55,723 nt of DNA from Polyangiaceae bacterium (GCA_013214025.1 JABSRN010000027.1:1-55723), one strand, 5' to 3'. Shown: positions 9,782-18,788, counted from the first letter of the stretch. Made by a program: numbers and translations. The notes: a model not told the origin generated them from the sequence alone.

Positions 9782-11629
9782 TCACTCCCGGGGCCGAATC
9801 AATTGAAAGTAGCGGCGGACATAGAACTCGTAACCCGGCGGCACCTGATCTCGTGCCAGGACCTCTTCGGCTACAGTTTGGTAATCCACAAACACCTTCT
9901 TGTAACCGCGCCCAGTGAAACCTCGTTCGGCCGCCGAATAGACAACCTCGGCGGAAGCTTGCCCCTCGCCCGTGTCCACCCCGGCCGCTGTCACGTCTTG
10001 AGTTTTGTACTTGAATCGGGTGGCCTCTCCTTTGAGGTTGGGATCGTGGCCTGCCCCCCATTGATCACCGCCGCCTTGCCCGCGGCCCTGGCCCTGTTGC
10101 GAGCCGGACTGGGAGCCGCTGCCGGCCATCGGGATCTGCACTCCCCCGGCCCCCGCACCAAAACTCAGACGAGCCTTGCCGCGACCCTTGCCGGATCCCG
10201 GTTTTCCGCCACGAGCGCGTTTGCCAAACTTCATCTGTCGACGCATGCGCTCCTTGCCACTCGCCCCTTGCTGCCGAAGCAATTGCCGCATTTGCTCAAG
10301 ACGCTTTTTCAGCGACTTCTTTTCTTTGGCCGTCATGCGGTCGCGAGCGGCGCGGTTGATATCTTGAGCCGCCGACTCAAGATCTTCAGCGCCCAGGTCC
10401 AGATCCTTCATCAAGTCCCGCGCCGCCTTTTGCAAATCTCGATCAACCTGGCTCAGCTTTTCCTGGGCTCGCTTGGCGGCCCGTCGCTGGCGATCCAAGC
10501 GGCGCAATCGGCGGCGGTTCTTTTGCCGCTCTTTTTGGTTCGTGGCGCGACTTTTTGCATCCTGAGACTTCTGCTTGAGCAGCCGTTTCTCTCGGTCTGC
10601 CAGCTCCGCTCGCTTGGCGTCTAGATATTTCATGCGAGCCTGGCTTCGTGTTCCTGCCTTCTCCAGCGCAGACCGCAATCGCTCTAGTTGAGCCTTGTTG
10701 ACGCCCCGTTTCTTCTTCAGCTTCGCCGCCAGATCCCTAAAGGCTTTTTCGGCGTCCTTGAGCCGGTCGGTTTTGATCGCTTCCGCCGCTTTTCGGGTCA
10801 GCGGGCTTTGCTCCAGCGCCTTGGCGATGGATTCTAGTCCCTCATCGAGCGCTTGGCTTTCGAGATCTGCGTCTGCCAGTGCTCGCTTCTCTAGCTCCGC
10901 CATCCGACGGAATGCCTCAGGCCGATCGAGTTTGCGCGCGGCGATGTCTTCCACCAACTGGTTGAAGCCCCGGACAGCGGATGCCAGTTCCGGATCGTCA
11001 CTCTCGGCATCAAACTCGCCGGCCAGCTCGCCGAATAGTTCGAGGTCATCGTCACTGAGCAACTGCGCCGGGGGCAGGGGCGGCGCAACCACCTGAGGCA
11101 CCTCCTCCTGGGGCTCGGGAAGTTTCGTCAACCCGAATACCCCCAGACCGATCAAGAACGCGCCCAGCAGCCGTCCCGGAAGCCGAATGGGCGTCGCGGC
11201 CCGGGGATCGAGTAAATGTGCGTGGGCTGTCGCGTCCTCCACAGCAGCCTGCATCAGCGGGGTGCGTTCCTGCGGGGGCAGCGCATAGAACGCCAACGCG
11301 TTGCCTACACGCCCTGCCAACCCGTGGTGCCGGTCCAATATGGCAGCACCGTGAGCGGCCGGTCTCCGAATGCGCAGCACCTGAACCAAAGCGAGCAGCA
11401 GCCCAAACAAAACACCTAATCCACCTACAAGCCAACGCGTGCGGGCGTCGACACTGAGATCGCCGTACTTAAACAGCACGACGCAAAACCCAACATAGGC
11501 CGGCAACCACGGGGCCCATGCCCCCAAGCGACGCAGCAACTCGCTCGAAACGATACGCCGCTCCGTCGCGCGGACCGCAGAGGACAGCCTACCGATTGAC
11601 TCGCTCAGATCGCTGCTAACAGACTTCAT
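9782..11629 (-). CDS. Coiled-coil membrane protein opening the MoxR/VWA operon (DUF4175-like)
   Basis: The N-terminal third carries three hydrophobic segments (about 42-60, 67-88 and 150-166). A very long charged, helical region rich in Lys, Arg, Glu and Ala (about 190-470) follows, with the heptad look of a coiled coil. Next comes a Gly/Ser/Gln-rich low-complexity stretch (about 470-535). The C-terminal 80 residues are compact and end in YEFYVRRYFQLIRP. This layout resembles DUF4175-type proteins in MoxR/VWA operons. I cannot assign a biochemical role. As the first gene it may be the membrane scaffold for the ATPase and VWA proteins, which is an inference from position only. The start is the ATG at 11629. 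Confidence 0.7.
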   Translation of the reverse strand: MKSVSSDLSESIGRLSSAVRATERRIVSSELLRRLGAWAPWLPAYVGFCVVLFKYGDLSVDARTRWLVGGLGVLFGLLLALVQVLRIRRPAAHGAAILDRHHGLAGRVGNALAFYALPPQERTPLMQAAVEDATAHAHLLDPRAATPIRLPGRLLGAFLIGLGVFGLTKLPEPQEEVPQVVAPPLPPAQLLSDDDLELFGELAGEFDAESDDPELASAVRGFNQLVEDIAARKLDRPEAFRRMAELEKRALADADLESQALDEGLESIAKALEQSPLTRKAAEAIKTDRLKDAEKAFRDLAAKLKKKRGVNKAQLERLRSALEKAGTRSQARMKYLDAKRAELADREKRLLKQKSQDAKSRATNQKERQKNRRRLRRLDRQRRAAKRAQEKLSQVDRDLQKAARDLMKDLDLGAEDLESAAQDINRAARDRMTAKEKKSLKKRLEQMRQLLRQQGASGKERMRRQMKFGKRARGGKPGSGKGRGKARLSFGAGAGGVQIPMAGSGSQSGSQQGQGRGQGGGDQWGAGHDPNLKGEATRFKYKTQDVTAAGVDTGEGQASAEVVYSAAERGFTGRGYKKVFVDYQTVAEEVLARDQVPPGYEFYVRRYFQLIRPRE

Positions 11630-12119
11630 GGTTTAGTTGCTGGGGGCGTCGTCAGTCCGCGGGATGCGCCGCCGTGCCCTCGTCTTGGACCCGTGGACCC
11701 ATTCCCCCTTGGCTGACAAGTTAGCCGACGCTGTAGCTTACGACGAAGCAGCTCCAACGTTCCCAAAACCTTCTCCCAAAACTGGAATATCCTGTGTCTT
11801 TTTAACGATTTAGCCTGAGCGTCGTTTCAGACGCTGCCCTTCGCGACAGAGGCCGCAATCTCGTGATACTCGACAGCACTAACTGGCGCCGCCTTCTGCC
11901 CATTCCCGGAACGCGACTGAAAGTGCCTGCACCCGCCCCGCTGGCCGGCAAACATGCATGCACCGCAGCGGCGGCCACATCCGACCGCACCGAGGCGGTC
12001 GACCCAGACAGTGCACGACCCCGCTGAACAGCGAGGCGAAGTCGTCGCTCTTGTGCGACACTCATGCCCCCGGGCACTGTCCAACAACACCCCGGCCGCA
12101 AACTGGAGCCGAAAGAATT
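11630..12119. promoter_or_regulatory. Divergent intergenic region between the MoxR/VWA operon and the response-regulator gene
   Basis: This 490-base region must hold the promoters of both divergent transcription units. The only AT-rich part is about 11755-11830, which contains a run of T residues and is the best place for a promoter. I could not fix -35 and -10 boxes with confidence on either strand. Long open frames cross the region on both strands, but none has a recognisable product and they look like by-products of high GC. No RNA gene is visible. Confidence 0.3.
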
Positions 12120-12851
12120 ATGAGTTTGAACGAAGACACCGTCGTCTTGGTAGCCGACGACGAACCCAGCACGCTGGCACTTGTGAGTGCCCACCTACGG
12201 ACCAAAGGCTTCAAAGTAATTGAAGCCAGCGACGGCGACCAGGCGTGGCAGATGGCTCACGAGTACTTGCCCGACGTTGTCGTGCTCGACGTGATGATGC
12301 CGGGAATGAGCGGCTGGGAGGTCTGTCGAAAGATCCGCGAAGCCGTATCTCTCGCGCATACCGGAGTCGTCATGTTGACCGGCATTGGCGAGAATCTGAA
12401 CGAGCTCACATCTCCTCTTTACGGAGCCGACGCGCACCTCGACAAGCCCTTCGAGTTCGCGACCCTGGACGAAAAGATCCAAGAGACGCTGGACATCCGA
12501 CGCGCCGAGAGCGCGGAGTCCGAACCGCCCGAAGAGAGCTCCGAAGAATCCGAAGAGGGGTCCGAAGACAGCTCTGACGAGTCGTCCGATGCGACTGATG
12601 ACGACGAGCCGGCGAGCGGAGTTACAACGTCCACCAAGCCCGTAGACGACCCGGAAGAAGAGGCTGAGGAAAAGAATGCCGCTTCCAAGAAGAAGGCGAC
12701 GCCCAAGAAAGCGACGCCCAAGAAGAAGCCTGCCAAGAAGAAGGTGACTAAGAAGCCTGCCAAGAAGAAGGTGACTAAGAAGCCTGCCAAGAAGAAGGTG
12801 ACTAAGAAGCCTGCCAAGAAAGCCGCTAAGAAAGCCGCTAAGAAAAAGTAG
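12120..12851 (+). CDS. Response regulator receiver domain fused to an acidic linker and a histone-H1-like lysine tail
   Basis: Residues 5-120 form a complete CheY-like receiver: acidic pair D13-D14, phospho-acceptor D57 in VVVLDVMMPGMSG, T87 and K109. There is no classical output domain. Residues about 130-180 are a Ser/Glu/Asp-rich acidic linker. The last ~65 residues are Lys/Ala/Pro-rich with perfect KPAKKKVTK repeats, like bacterial histone-H1-type proteins (HctA, AlgP) that bind DNA non-specifically. The ATG at 12120 is chosen because the receiver fold begins just after it; upstream in-frame sequence is not protein-like. The gene ends in three successive TAG codons and a strong terminator. 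It is monocistronic, and the partner kinase is not in the window. Phosphorylation-controlled nucleoid binding is an inference. Confidence 0.85.
   Translation: MSLNEDTVVLVADDEPSTLALVSAHLRTKGFKVIEASDGDQAWQMAHEYLPDVVVLDVMMPGMSGWEVCRKIREAVSLAHTGVVMLTGIGENLNELTSPLYGADAHLDKPFEFATLDEKIQETLDIRRAESAESEPPEESSEESEEGSEDSSDESSDATDDDEPASGVTTSTKPVDDPEEEAEEKNAASKKKATPKKATPKKKPAKKKVTKKPAKKKVTKKPAKKKVTKKPAKKAAKKAAKKK
12726..12836 (+). repeat. Tandem repeats encoding the lysine-rich tail
   Basis: A 27-bp unit coding KPAKKKVTK occurs three times without mismatch (12726-12752, 12753-12779, 12780-12806), then a 12-base partial copy ending at 12818. Two copies of a 12-bp unit coding KAAK follow (12819-12842, overlapping the gene end). 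Perfect identity, including third codon positions, points to recent expansion by slippage or unequal exchange. Confidence 0.95.
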
Positions 12852-12899
12852 TAGTAGTCAACGCGAGATCGGCGTCTGTAAACGACGCCCTTCGGGAGG

Positions 12900-12932
12900 A
12901 CGGCTCGGAGCTTCAGGCTCTGGGCCGTTTTT
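12900..12932 (+). terminator. Rho-independent terminator after the response-regulator gene
   Basis: A 12-bp stem (arms 12900-12911 and 12917-12928, with two G-T pairs) closes a five-base loop and is followed by five T residues. It lies 48 bases after the stop codon. It may also serve the convergent helicase gene from the other side, but there is no matching T tract on that strand. Confidence 0.82.
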
Positions 12933-12992
12933 CATTTCACGCGGACCCGGCGTCGTTCTCGATCTCGGATTGTCGCGACGACGCGACGACGT

Positions 12993-15149
12993 TTACGAAT
13001 CCGCGATCCGAGTGTCATCTCCGGCGGCCAGGTGACTCTTCCAAAATTCATCCACCTCCTCGAGCCGCAGTGTACGGCGCGCCGGCGGCAATCCGCGGAG
13101 TATGGATTTCCCGTAAGAGCGGCGGTGAACGCGGTCGTCCAACAACGCCACCACACCCACATCTACGCGCGACCGAATCAAGCGACCAAAACCTTGCTTC
13201 AGTGTGATCTTCGCCGTGGGTACATGAAACTCCATGAACGCGTTGCCCCCCTCCTCTTCAATGGCTTTTCCACGCGCCTGCACGATTGGATCACTGGGGA
13301 CTGGAAATGGCAGCTTCTCCAACACCACAAGCCGTAGCGCTCGGCCCGGGACATCCACCCCTTCCCAAAAGCTCATGGTCGCCACTAGCACCGAGTCTTC
13401 CGCGGCGCGGAACGCACTGATGAGTGCGTTCTTCGGGGCAGAACCTTGCACCGTCACCGATCGCTCCGGCAGCGCCAGCTGGAGAGACTGGTGAAACGCG
13501 CGCATCGAACGCAGCGAGGTGGTCAGTACAAAACAACCCCCATCCGTCATGCGAACAAGATCGGCGATGCGCTGTGTCGCTAGCTCAGTGAAGTCCGAAT
13601 GATTGGGCGGGGGCAAGTCATCCGGGGTGTACAGCATCGCATGGGTGGCGAAATCGAAGGGGCTCTCGACGATCAGCTCACGAACGTCGAGATGTTCGCT
13701 GGTCAATCCCAATCGAGATCGCAAGAACCGATAGGGGCTCTTCGCCTTGCCGTCTTTCGGCTTTGACGAACCGCTCGCGAGGGTGGCGCTGGTGAGTATG
13801 CAGGCCGGAACTAAATCGAACAGTCGCTCTTCCAAAAGTGACGAAATGTCCACCGGCGAGGAACTGAGCTGGAAGCTCGATTTGCCGTCATCTCGGCGAT
13901 TGCGTTCCAGCCAGGTAACGCGTCCGGGCGCCCCTTCAACAATAATGCGAAGGTCGTCCCGTAGAGTCGAGGCGCGACGGGAGACGACATCGAGCGCATC
14001 CGTCAACGCGCGCAGTTCTTTCGCGTCGGCGCTATCAGATCCTTTGCCGCGCACCACCGCGGCGTAGGCGGCGACGCCCTCCAAGGCACTGTCCAGCGCA
14101 TACCAGGAAGGTGTCAATGCGAGCGTCGTTTTTTCATCCACAGCGACTCTGCCCGTGACGGCACCGCCGCTTTCAAACAGAACGTGTTCGAAAGCCTCGC
14201 TGGCGGTGCGCGCCGATCGAATCAATTGCCCCCCGCTATATGAGCCCACAGAGGAATCGATGCCATCAGCGAAAGCGAAGGCGCGCTCGGCATCATTCAG
14301 CAGCTTGTCCAAACGACGGGTGCCGAGGCGAGAGCTGAAAAAATCCGTCGCTATGTCTTCGAGTCGGTGAGCTTCGTCAAAAATCACAGCATCATAGTCG
14401 GGGATTACATGCCCCGGATGCGGGCCTCGAAGCGCGAGATCCGCGAAAAACAAATGATGATTGACGATGACAATTCTCGCTGACTCGGCCTCGCGCTTCA
14501 TGCGAGTGACGAAGCAATCGCCGTAATACGCGCAGTCCGGACCGACACGGGTATCGCTGCCGCTCACCGTTTCGCGCCAAATCGGAGCCGCTTCGCTTAG
14601 GGCCGCTAGCTCGGCAATATCACCGCTATCGGTCTCATCAATCCACGAGCCCAGGGTGTTGAGGGCTGTCGCATAGCGCGGCCGTAGCGCCTCGGCACTC
14701 ATCGCAAAGTCCCGGTGGCGGCGCCGGCACAAATAGTTCCCCAATCCCTTCATCACCGACGCTTCCACCGTGATGCCCATCGCACGCTCAATGAGCGGCA
14801 AGTCTCGCTCGAATATCTGAGTTTGCAGCGCACGAGTTGCCGTCGATATGATGATCTTCTTGCCGCTCAGAATTGCCGGAATCAAATAGGCGAGCGTCTT
14901 ACCCGTACCGGTTCCCGCTTCGCACAGGAGTGTGTGGTCTTCTTCGAGGGCTCGCTCGACGGCTTCGGCCATTTCGAGCTGCCCCGGACGAGCCTCATAA
15001 CCCGCCATCAATTTCGCCAACGGGCCGTCGGGGCCCAGCAGAGACACAGCGCGCGGCACGGAACTAGACGCTCTTCGGCGCGAGAACGCTGGCGGGGTGA
15101 ACGGCGATGGCGAGTCCGGCGATGGCGGGAACGCCGCTGCGGTAAACAA
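12993..15149 (-). CDS. dinG: DinG-type ATP-dependent DNA helicase (XPD-like), one Fe-S cysteine replaced
   Basis: The 718-residue protein shows superfamily 2 XPD/DinG helicase motifs: Walker A EAGTGTGKT (77-85), the DEAH box in FDEAHRLEDIA, VNHHLFFADL, SATLASGSS, and the C-terminal motifs FWEGVDVPG and QGFGRLIRS. DinG unwinds 5' to 3' and resolves R-loops and forked DNA. The Fe-S domain normally has four Cys in the pattern C...C-x4-C-x5-C. Here C141, C206 and C212 are present, but the second position is R201 (CGT, one transition away from TGT). The first 40 residues are Pro/Ser-rich and look disordered. It follows the PilZ gene by 29 bases on the same strand. Confidence 0.87.
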   Translation of the reverse strand: MFTAAAFPPSPDSPSPFTPPAFSRRRASSSVPRAVSLLGPDGPLAKLMAGYEARPGQLEMAEAVERALEEDHTLLCEAGTGTGKTLAYLIPAILSGKKIIISTATRALQTQIFERDLPLIERAMGITVEASVMKGLGNYLCRRRHRDFAMSAEALRPRYATALNTLGSWIDETDSGDIAELAALSEAAPIWRETVSGSDTRVGPDCAYYGDCFVTRMKREAESARIVIVNHHLFFADLALRGPHPGHVIPDYDAVIFDEAHRLEDIATDFFSSRLGTRRLDKLLNDAERAFAFADGIDSSVGSYSGGQLIRSARTASEAFEHVLFESGGAVTGRVAVDEKTTLALTPSWYALDSALEGVAAYAAVVRGKGSDSADAKELRALTDALDVVSRRASTLRDDLRIIVEGAPGRVTWLERNRRDDGKSSFQLSSSPVDISSLLEERLFDLVPACILTSATLASGSSKPKDGKAKSPYRFLRSRLGLTSEHLDVRELIVESPFDFATHAMLYTPDDLPPPNHSDFTELATQRIADLVRMTDGGCFVLTTSLRSMRAFHQSLQLALPERSVTVQGSAPKNALISAFRAAEDSVLVATMSFWEGVDVPGRALRLVVLEKLPFPVPSDPIVQARGKAIEEEGGNAFMEFHVPTAKITLKQGFGRLIRSRVDVGVVALLDDRVHRRSYGKSILRGLPPARRTLRLEEVDEFWKSHLAAGDDTRIADS

Positions 15150-15178
15150 CCGCCGTGTACACCGACGCGAAAACGCGC

Positions 15179-15586
15179 TCAGCTATCCGGGGGGGGCGGC
15201 TCACTGTCATGGCGCGGGGGGTGACTCCGTCGATAGGCCTCGCGTTGTTCCAACAGCCGGGGCGGCGGAGGCACCGTGCCCTCTACATCTTTGAATTTTA
15301 CGCCGACGATCTGCCCGTCGGGCTCTTTGCGCACCCAAATCACCTCAGCTGCTCGCCCTTTGGATTTTTCGCCGAGGGTCACCATGTATTGCACGCCGGT
15401 TTGAACCTCTTCGTCGAACAACACGAGCCGAGCACCCCCTCGACTAACGTTCAGCGTCCAGCCACTGACCTCAAAATCGTTGGAGCCATGCAATACCGCC
15501 CGCTCTGTCGCCTCCTGACGGGCTCCGCCAAGGGTTCGGCGGTGGGAAGCCACGCCGGAATCAGGTTTCTTCTCAGACAACCCCAT
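15179..15586 (-). CDS. PilZ-domain protein with a degenerate c-di-GMP motif
   Basis: This 135-residue protein has the PilZ beta-barrel pattern, with NVSRGGARLVL (NxSxxG) near residue 45 and a later IVGVKFKD strand. The RxxxR arm that completes c-di-GMP binding is not visible in canonical spacing before it, although several Arg lie between residues 16 and 30. It may therefore bind the second messenger weakly, or act only as a protein-interaction domain. It is probably cotranscribed with the helicase gene 29 bases downstream. The upstream gene is divergent. Confidence 0.75.
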   Translation of the reverse strand: MGLSEKKPDSGVASHRRTLGGARQEATERAVLHGSNDFEVSGWTLNVSRGGARLVLFDEEVQTGVQYMVTLGEKSKGRAAEVIWVRKEPDGQIVGVKFKDVEGTVPPPPRLLEQREAYRRSHPPRHDSEPPPPDS

Positions 15587-15782
15587 GATCCTACCACCTC
15601 AGGGGGGCTGTTCGGAAGTCCGACGGCATATGGGAACGAGATAGACCGCCCCAAGACGAACCGTCGGGTCAATAAGTCCGACGCCTTTTTCCCGCTGAAC
15701 CGTGCCGGCCGTGGACCCAGCCGGGACCGCCGTGGTATGTGCCGCCAGCACACGGGCAGCATCAATTGCCCAAGGAACTCAA

Positions 15783-17474
15783 ATGCTAAATTTCTTTCGA
15801 GGCGGCGGATTCATCCAGATCATCATGGTCGGGGTAGTGGGCGCCATCATTGCCACCTTCTTGTTCTCGTTTCAGGGAGCCGGCTCTTCCACTGGGGCGC
15901 TTGGTCGCGAATGCGCCGTCACGGTGTATGGCGAGTGTGTTCCCCCGAAGGATCTATTCAGTTCCTACGGTCTGGTTGTCGCTCGCGGCATGTCGGCCAA
16001 GCAAGCCCAGAATCTGGAGCTGAAGTCCCATCTGCTCGAGGGACTGGTCGAAAGAGAACTGTTGCTCCGAGATGCCAAACGCCTCGGGCTCGGCATCAGC
16101 CGCGACGCATTGGCCGCCGATCTCCGGCGGGGCCGTGCGCGATTGTCTCTGCCCGCCAGCCAGGCGTTGGAACTCGGGTACCGCTTGGGGCTCGGACCAG
16201 ACATGGTGCAAGCCCTGCCCGTACAGAGCGCCAAAACCCAGGCATTCGATCAACAGATTTATGAGCGCGTGATCCGCAACGTCGCTCGACGAACTCCCAA
16301 GGACTTTCGGCTATTCCAAGAGAAGGAAGCCGTCGCCGCCCGCATGCGCGATTCCATTCGCTCGCGGGTGCGCATGAGCGAGAAAGAGGCCTTCGCGGTC
16401 TACGAGCTCGAGAACACAAAGGCTGTGGCGCGCAACAGCCTTGTGCAGCAAGCCTGGTTCGGGCGATTTGGCACGAAGCTCTCCAGTGAAGCCGTCAGCA
16501 GCTGGGCCAGCGGCAACGGCGATGCCATCAAGAAAGAGTGGGAAACCGCCAAGTCCCAGTACGGCGCGGGTTGTGCTCTGGTCAGCGAAATCCTGCTCAG
16601 CACTGGCGCCACCGACGACGACAAGGCCAGTCAGCGCACCAGCATCGACCAGATCAAAACTGATCTCAAAAACGGCAGCAGCTTCGCCGCTCTTGCCCAG
16701 CGGCTCAGCGACGGGCCCGGCGCTCTTGCGGCGGGTCACATGGGTTGCCTGAGCGAGGCCTACGGGCCCGGACATGTGGAGCTCAGCTCGGCAATCAAAG
16801 ACCTCGCCGAAGGCGGCGTGTCCGACGTGGTCGAGACAACGCGCGGCTTTCATCTAGTCAAGCTGCACGCTCGTTTGACCAAGGACAACGCCGAACAGCA
16901 CGGCCGCGCCGCCGTCACGGACCGTTTGGCCGCCCAGGGGCTGGCGAAAGGCGCAGCCGAAACCTTCGCCAAACAGCTGATCACCCTCGCTGTCGGCGGA
17001 GAAGGCTTGGATCCCGCCACCAAGCGCCTGCGCCGTGAGTTCCTCGGTCTCCCGGCGGAGGCAACGGACGACGAGAAGCTGAACGCTCATCAAGAGAAAG
17101 CCCTAGCCTCCGAAGATCGCCCCCGGGTCGAGATCTCCAGCGAATTCAACTCCACCGGGCGTCCCGTGAGCAACACCCTTCCCGGCAGCTCGCCAGCCAA
17201 GATCGTGCTGGCACTCGCCAACGATGACGCGGTGCACCCGGAGCCCATCGGCACCCGCTCGGGCTTCGTTGTTCTGCAGCTCAAGAGCAAATCCGTGGCG
17301 GACACGGCGGAGTTCGAAAAGAACAAGTCCCAGCATATCAATCGCCTGCTCTTCGCCAAACGCGCGGACGCTCTCAAGAGCTACATGAGTCGACTGCGCA
17401 AAGCCGCTGAAAACAAGATCTCGATAAACGCGGCCTACGCCGACAAGACTCCGGCACCCAGCGATGACAGCTGA
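15783..17474 (+). CDS. Membrane-anchored parvulin-type peptidyl-prolyl isomerase (PpiD/SurA-like)
   Basis: The protein has 563 residues. One hydrophobic segment near the N-terminus (about 10-30) anchors it, leaving the rest in the periplasm. Residues about 60-240 are helical like SurA_N/PpiD N-terminal domains. A parvulin (rotamase) domain lies at about 262-365, with ALVSEILLSTG, FAALAQRLSDGPGALAAGHMG and GFHLVKLHAR. A second, weaker rotamase-like end, GTRSGFVVLQLKSK, occurs near residue 510. It should help fold outer-membrane or periplasmic proteins. The ATG at 15783 is preferred because the anchor segment follows it and AAGGA lies upstream. The M16 peptidase gene follows after 24 bases and is likely cotranscribed, giving a folding-plus-degradation pair. 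Confidence 0.8.
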   Translation: MLNFFRGGGFIQIIMVGVVGAIIATFLFSFQGAGSSTGALGRECAVTVYGECVPPKDLFSSYGLVVARGMSAKQAQNLELKSHLLEGLVERELLLRDAKRLGLGISRDALAADLRRGRARLSLPASQALELGYRLGLGPDMVQALPVQSAKTQAFDQQIYERVIRNVARRTPKDFRLFQEKEAVAARMRDSIRSRVRMSEKEAFAVYELENTKAVARNSLVQQAWFGRFGTKLSSEAVSSWASGNGDAIKKEWETAKSQYGAGCALVSEILLSTGATDDDKASQRTSIDQIKTDLKNGSSFAALAQRLSDGPGALAAGHMGCLSEAYGPGHVELSSAIKDLAEGGVSDVVETTRGFHLVKLHARLTKDNAEQHGRAAVTDRLAAQGLAKGAAETFAKQLITLAVGGEGLDPATKRLRREFLGLPAEATDDEKLNAHQEKALASEDRPRVEISSEFNSTGRPVSNTLPGSSPAKIVLALANDDAVHPEPIGTRSGFVVLQLKSKSVADTAEFEKNKSQHINRLLFAKRADALKSYMSRLRKAAENKISINAAYADKTPAPSDDS

Positions 17475-17498
17475 TCTCGGATTCCGAAGGGCCCATTC

Positions 17499-18788
17499 TT
17501 GAACTGGGAGAGCATCCCGGCGCAAAGCCACACGCTGAGTTCCGGCCTCCGTGTCGTGACGATCGCGATGCCCCACACGCACCGGATCGCTATCAACGCC
17601 CAAATCGCCATCGGTTCGCGTCACGAATCCAACGCAAACAACGGAGTGAGCCATTTTCTGGAGCATATGCTCTACCGAGGGATCCCCAGCCACCCCACCG
17701 CTCACCAGCAGGCCGTCGCCTTCGAGGAACTGGGCGGAACCCTCCACGCATCCACCGCTGTGGACGCCGGATCGCTGGCCATTTCGGTCCCGCCGGAGAA
17801 CTTCTCCCCCACGCTGTCCCTGTTCGCAGAAGTATTCCAGCACCCGCAGCTGGACGGCATCGATCTCGAACGAGGCATCGTCGAAGAAGAAATTCTCGAC
17901 GGCTTAGACGAGGTCGGAGAGAGCGTGGATGCGGACGACTGGATCCGCCAGTTGGTATTTCGAAATCACAGCCTGGGCATGCCCATCACCGGCACCCTCG
18001 ATACCCTGTCCGGCTTCGATGCTGACGGCCTGCTCGCCCACCATGCCGACTACTATTGTGGCGCCGCCTCCACTATCGCAATCGCGGGTCCCCTAGATCC
18101 CGACGCGGTATTTCGGCAACTAGACGCCGCTTTCGCCAAACAACGAAGCGGGCAACGCCAGGCCCTCGGCGCTTCCCCTACAGCGCCCGGCGGCAGGTAC
18201 CGGCACGTGCGCCACACTGCAAGCCAGACAGAGCTCCGCCTCGGCTTTCTCGCCCCGGGCATCGGACACAAAAGTGAACCGGCAGTCGAAATGTTGTTAC
18301 GCATTCTCGACGACGGTCTTTCCACGCGCCTCTACCAAGAGATCTGCGACAAGCGCGGCCTCTGTTACGACGTCAGTGGTCACTTCGAAGCCTACGAAGA
18401 CAGTGGCCTGGTCGAGCTAGCAGCGGAGTCTGCCCACGATCGAAGCCCGGCCGTGCTGGAAACCATTCTCGGCATTCTCGATAGCCTGCGGCAGTCGGGG
18501 CCAACGGAAGCCGAATTACGCAAAGCGCGCGACCGTCACCGCTGGGAGCAACTCGCCATGTTGGATCGCCCAGGCGCCATGGCGGAACACCACGCTGAAT
18601 ACGCCCAGTTTCGCGAAGGTGTCAGCCTGCAGTCTCGCCACGAAGAGCTCGCCAGCCTAACTCCTGCCGACATCCAAAACGCGGCAGCCTTCGTGTTCTC
18701 TGCGAACAACATGGCCGGCGTTAGCGTCGGCGTACAGAACGCGAAACAACAAGAGCAGCTAGAAAAACAGCTGCAGTCTTTTGTCTGA
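17499..18788 (+). CDS. M16-family zinc peptidase (pitrilysin type)
   Basis: The 429-residue protein has the inverted zinc motif HFLEH (52-56) and the downstream Glu pair in GIVEEEI (around 127-132) that supplies the third ligand, so it should be an active M16 peptidase subunit. The second half is the usual inactive M16_C-like repeat (GLRLGFLAPG-like strand, then YDVSGHFEAYEDSGL). The likely start is the TTG at 17499: it has AAGGG upstream and gives the standard N-terminal strand ending GLRVVTIAMPHTHR. The first in-frame ATG at 17569 would remove half of that strand. No signal peptide is visible. It follows the isomerase gene closely. Confidence 0.87.
   Translation: MNWESIPAQSHTLSSGLRVVTIAMPHTHRIAINAQIAIGSRHESNANNGVSHFLEHMLYRGIPSHPTAHQQAVAFEELGGTLHASTAVDAGSLAISVPPENFSPTLSLFAEVFQHPQLDGIDLERGIVEEEILDGLDEVGESVDADDWIRQLVFRNHSLGMPITGTLDTLSGFDADGLLAHHADYYCGAASTIAIAGPLDPDAVFRQLDAAFAKQRSGQRQALGASPTAPGGRYRHVRHTASQTELRLGFLAPGIGHKSEPAVEMLLRILDDGLSTRLYQEICDKRGLCYDVSGHFEAYEDSGLVELAAESAHDRSPAVLETILGILDSLRQSGPTEAELRKARDRHRWEQLAMLDRPGAMAEHHAEYAQFREGVSLQSRHEELASLTPADIQNAAAFVFSANNMAGVSVGVQNAKQQEQLEKQLQSFV

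Noticed and set aside
12726-12836. CRISPR-like repeat array
   Set aside because: The units are directly adjacent with no spacers, are in frame, and encode a Lys/Pro tail.
15155-16264. 369-codon plus-strand frame across the PilZ gene and the isomerase start
   Set aside because: It is antisense to PilZ and out of frame with the isomerase, and no protein-like pattern is visible.
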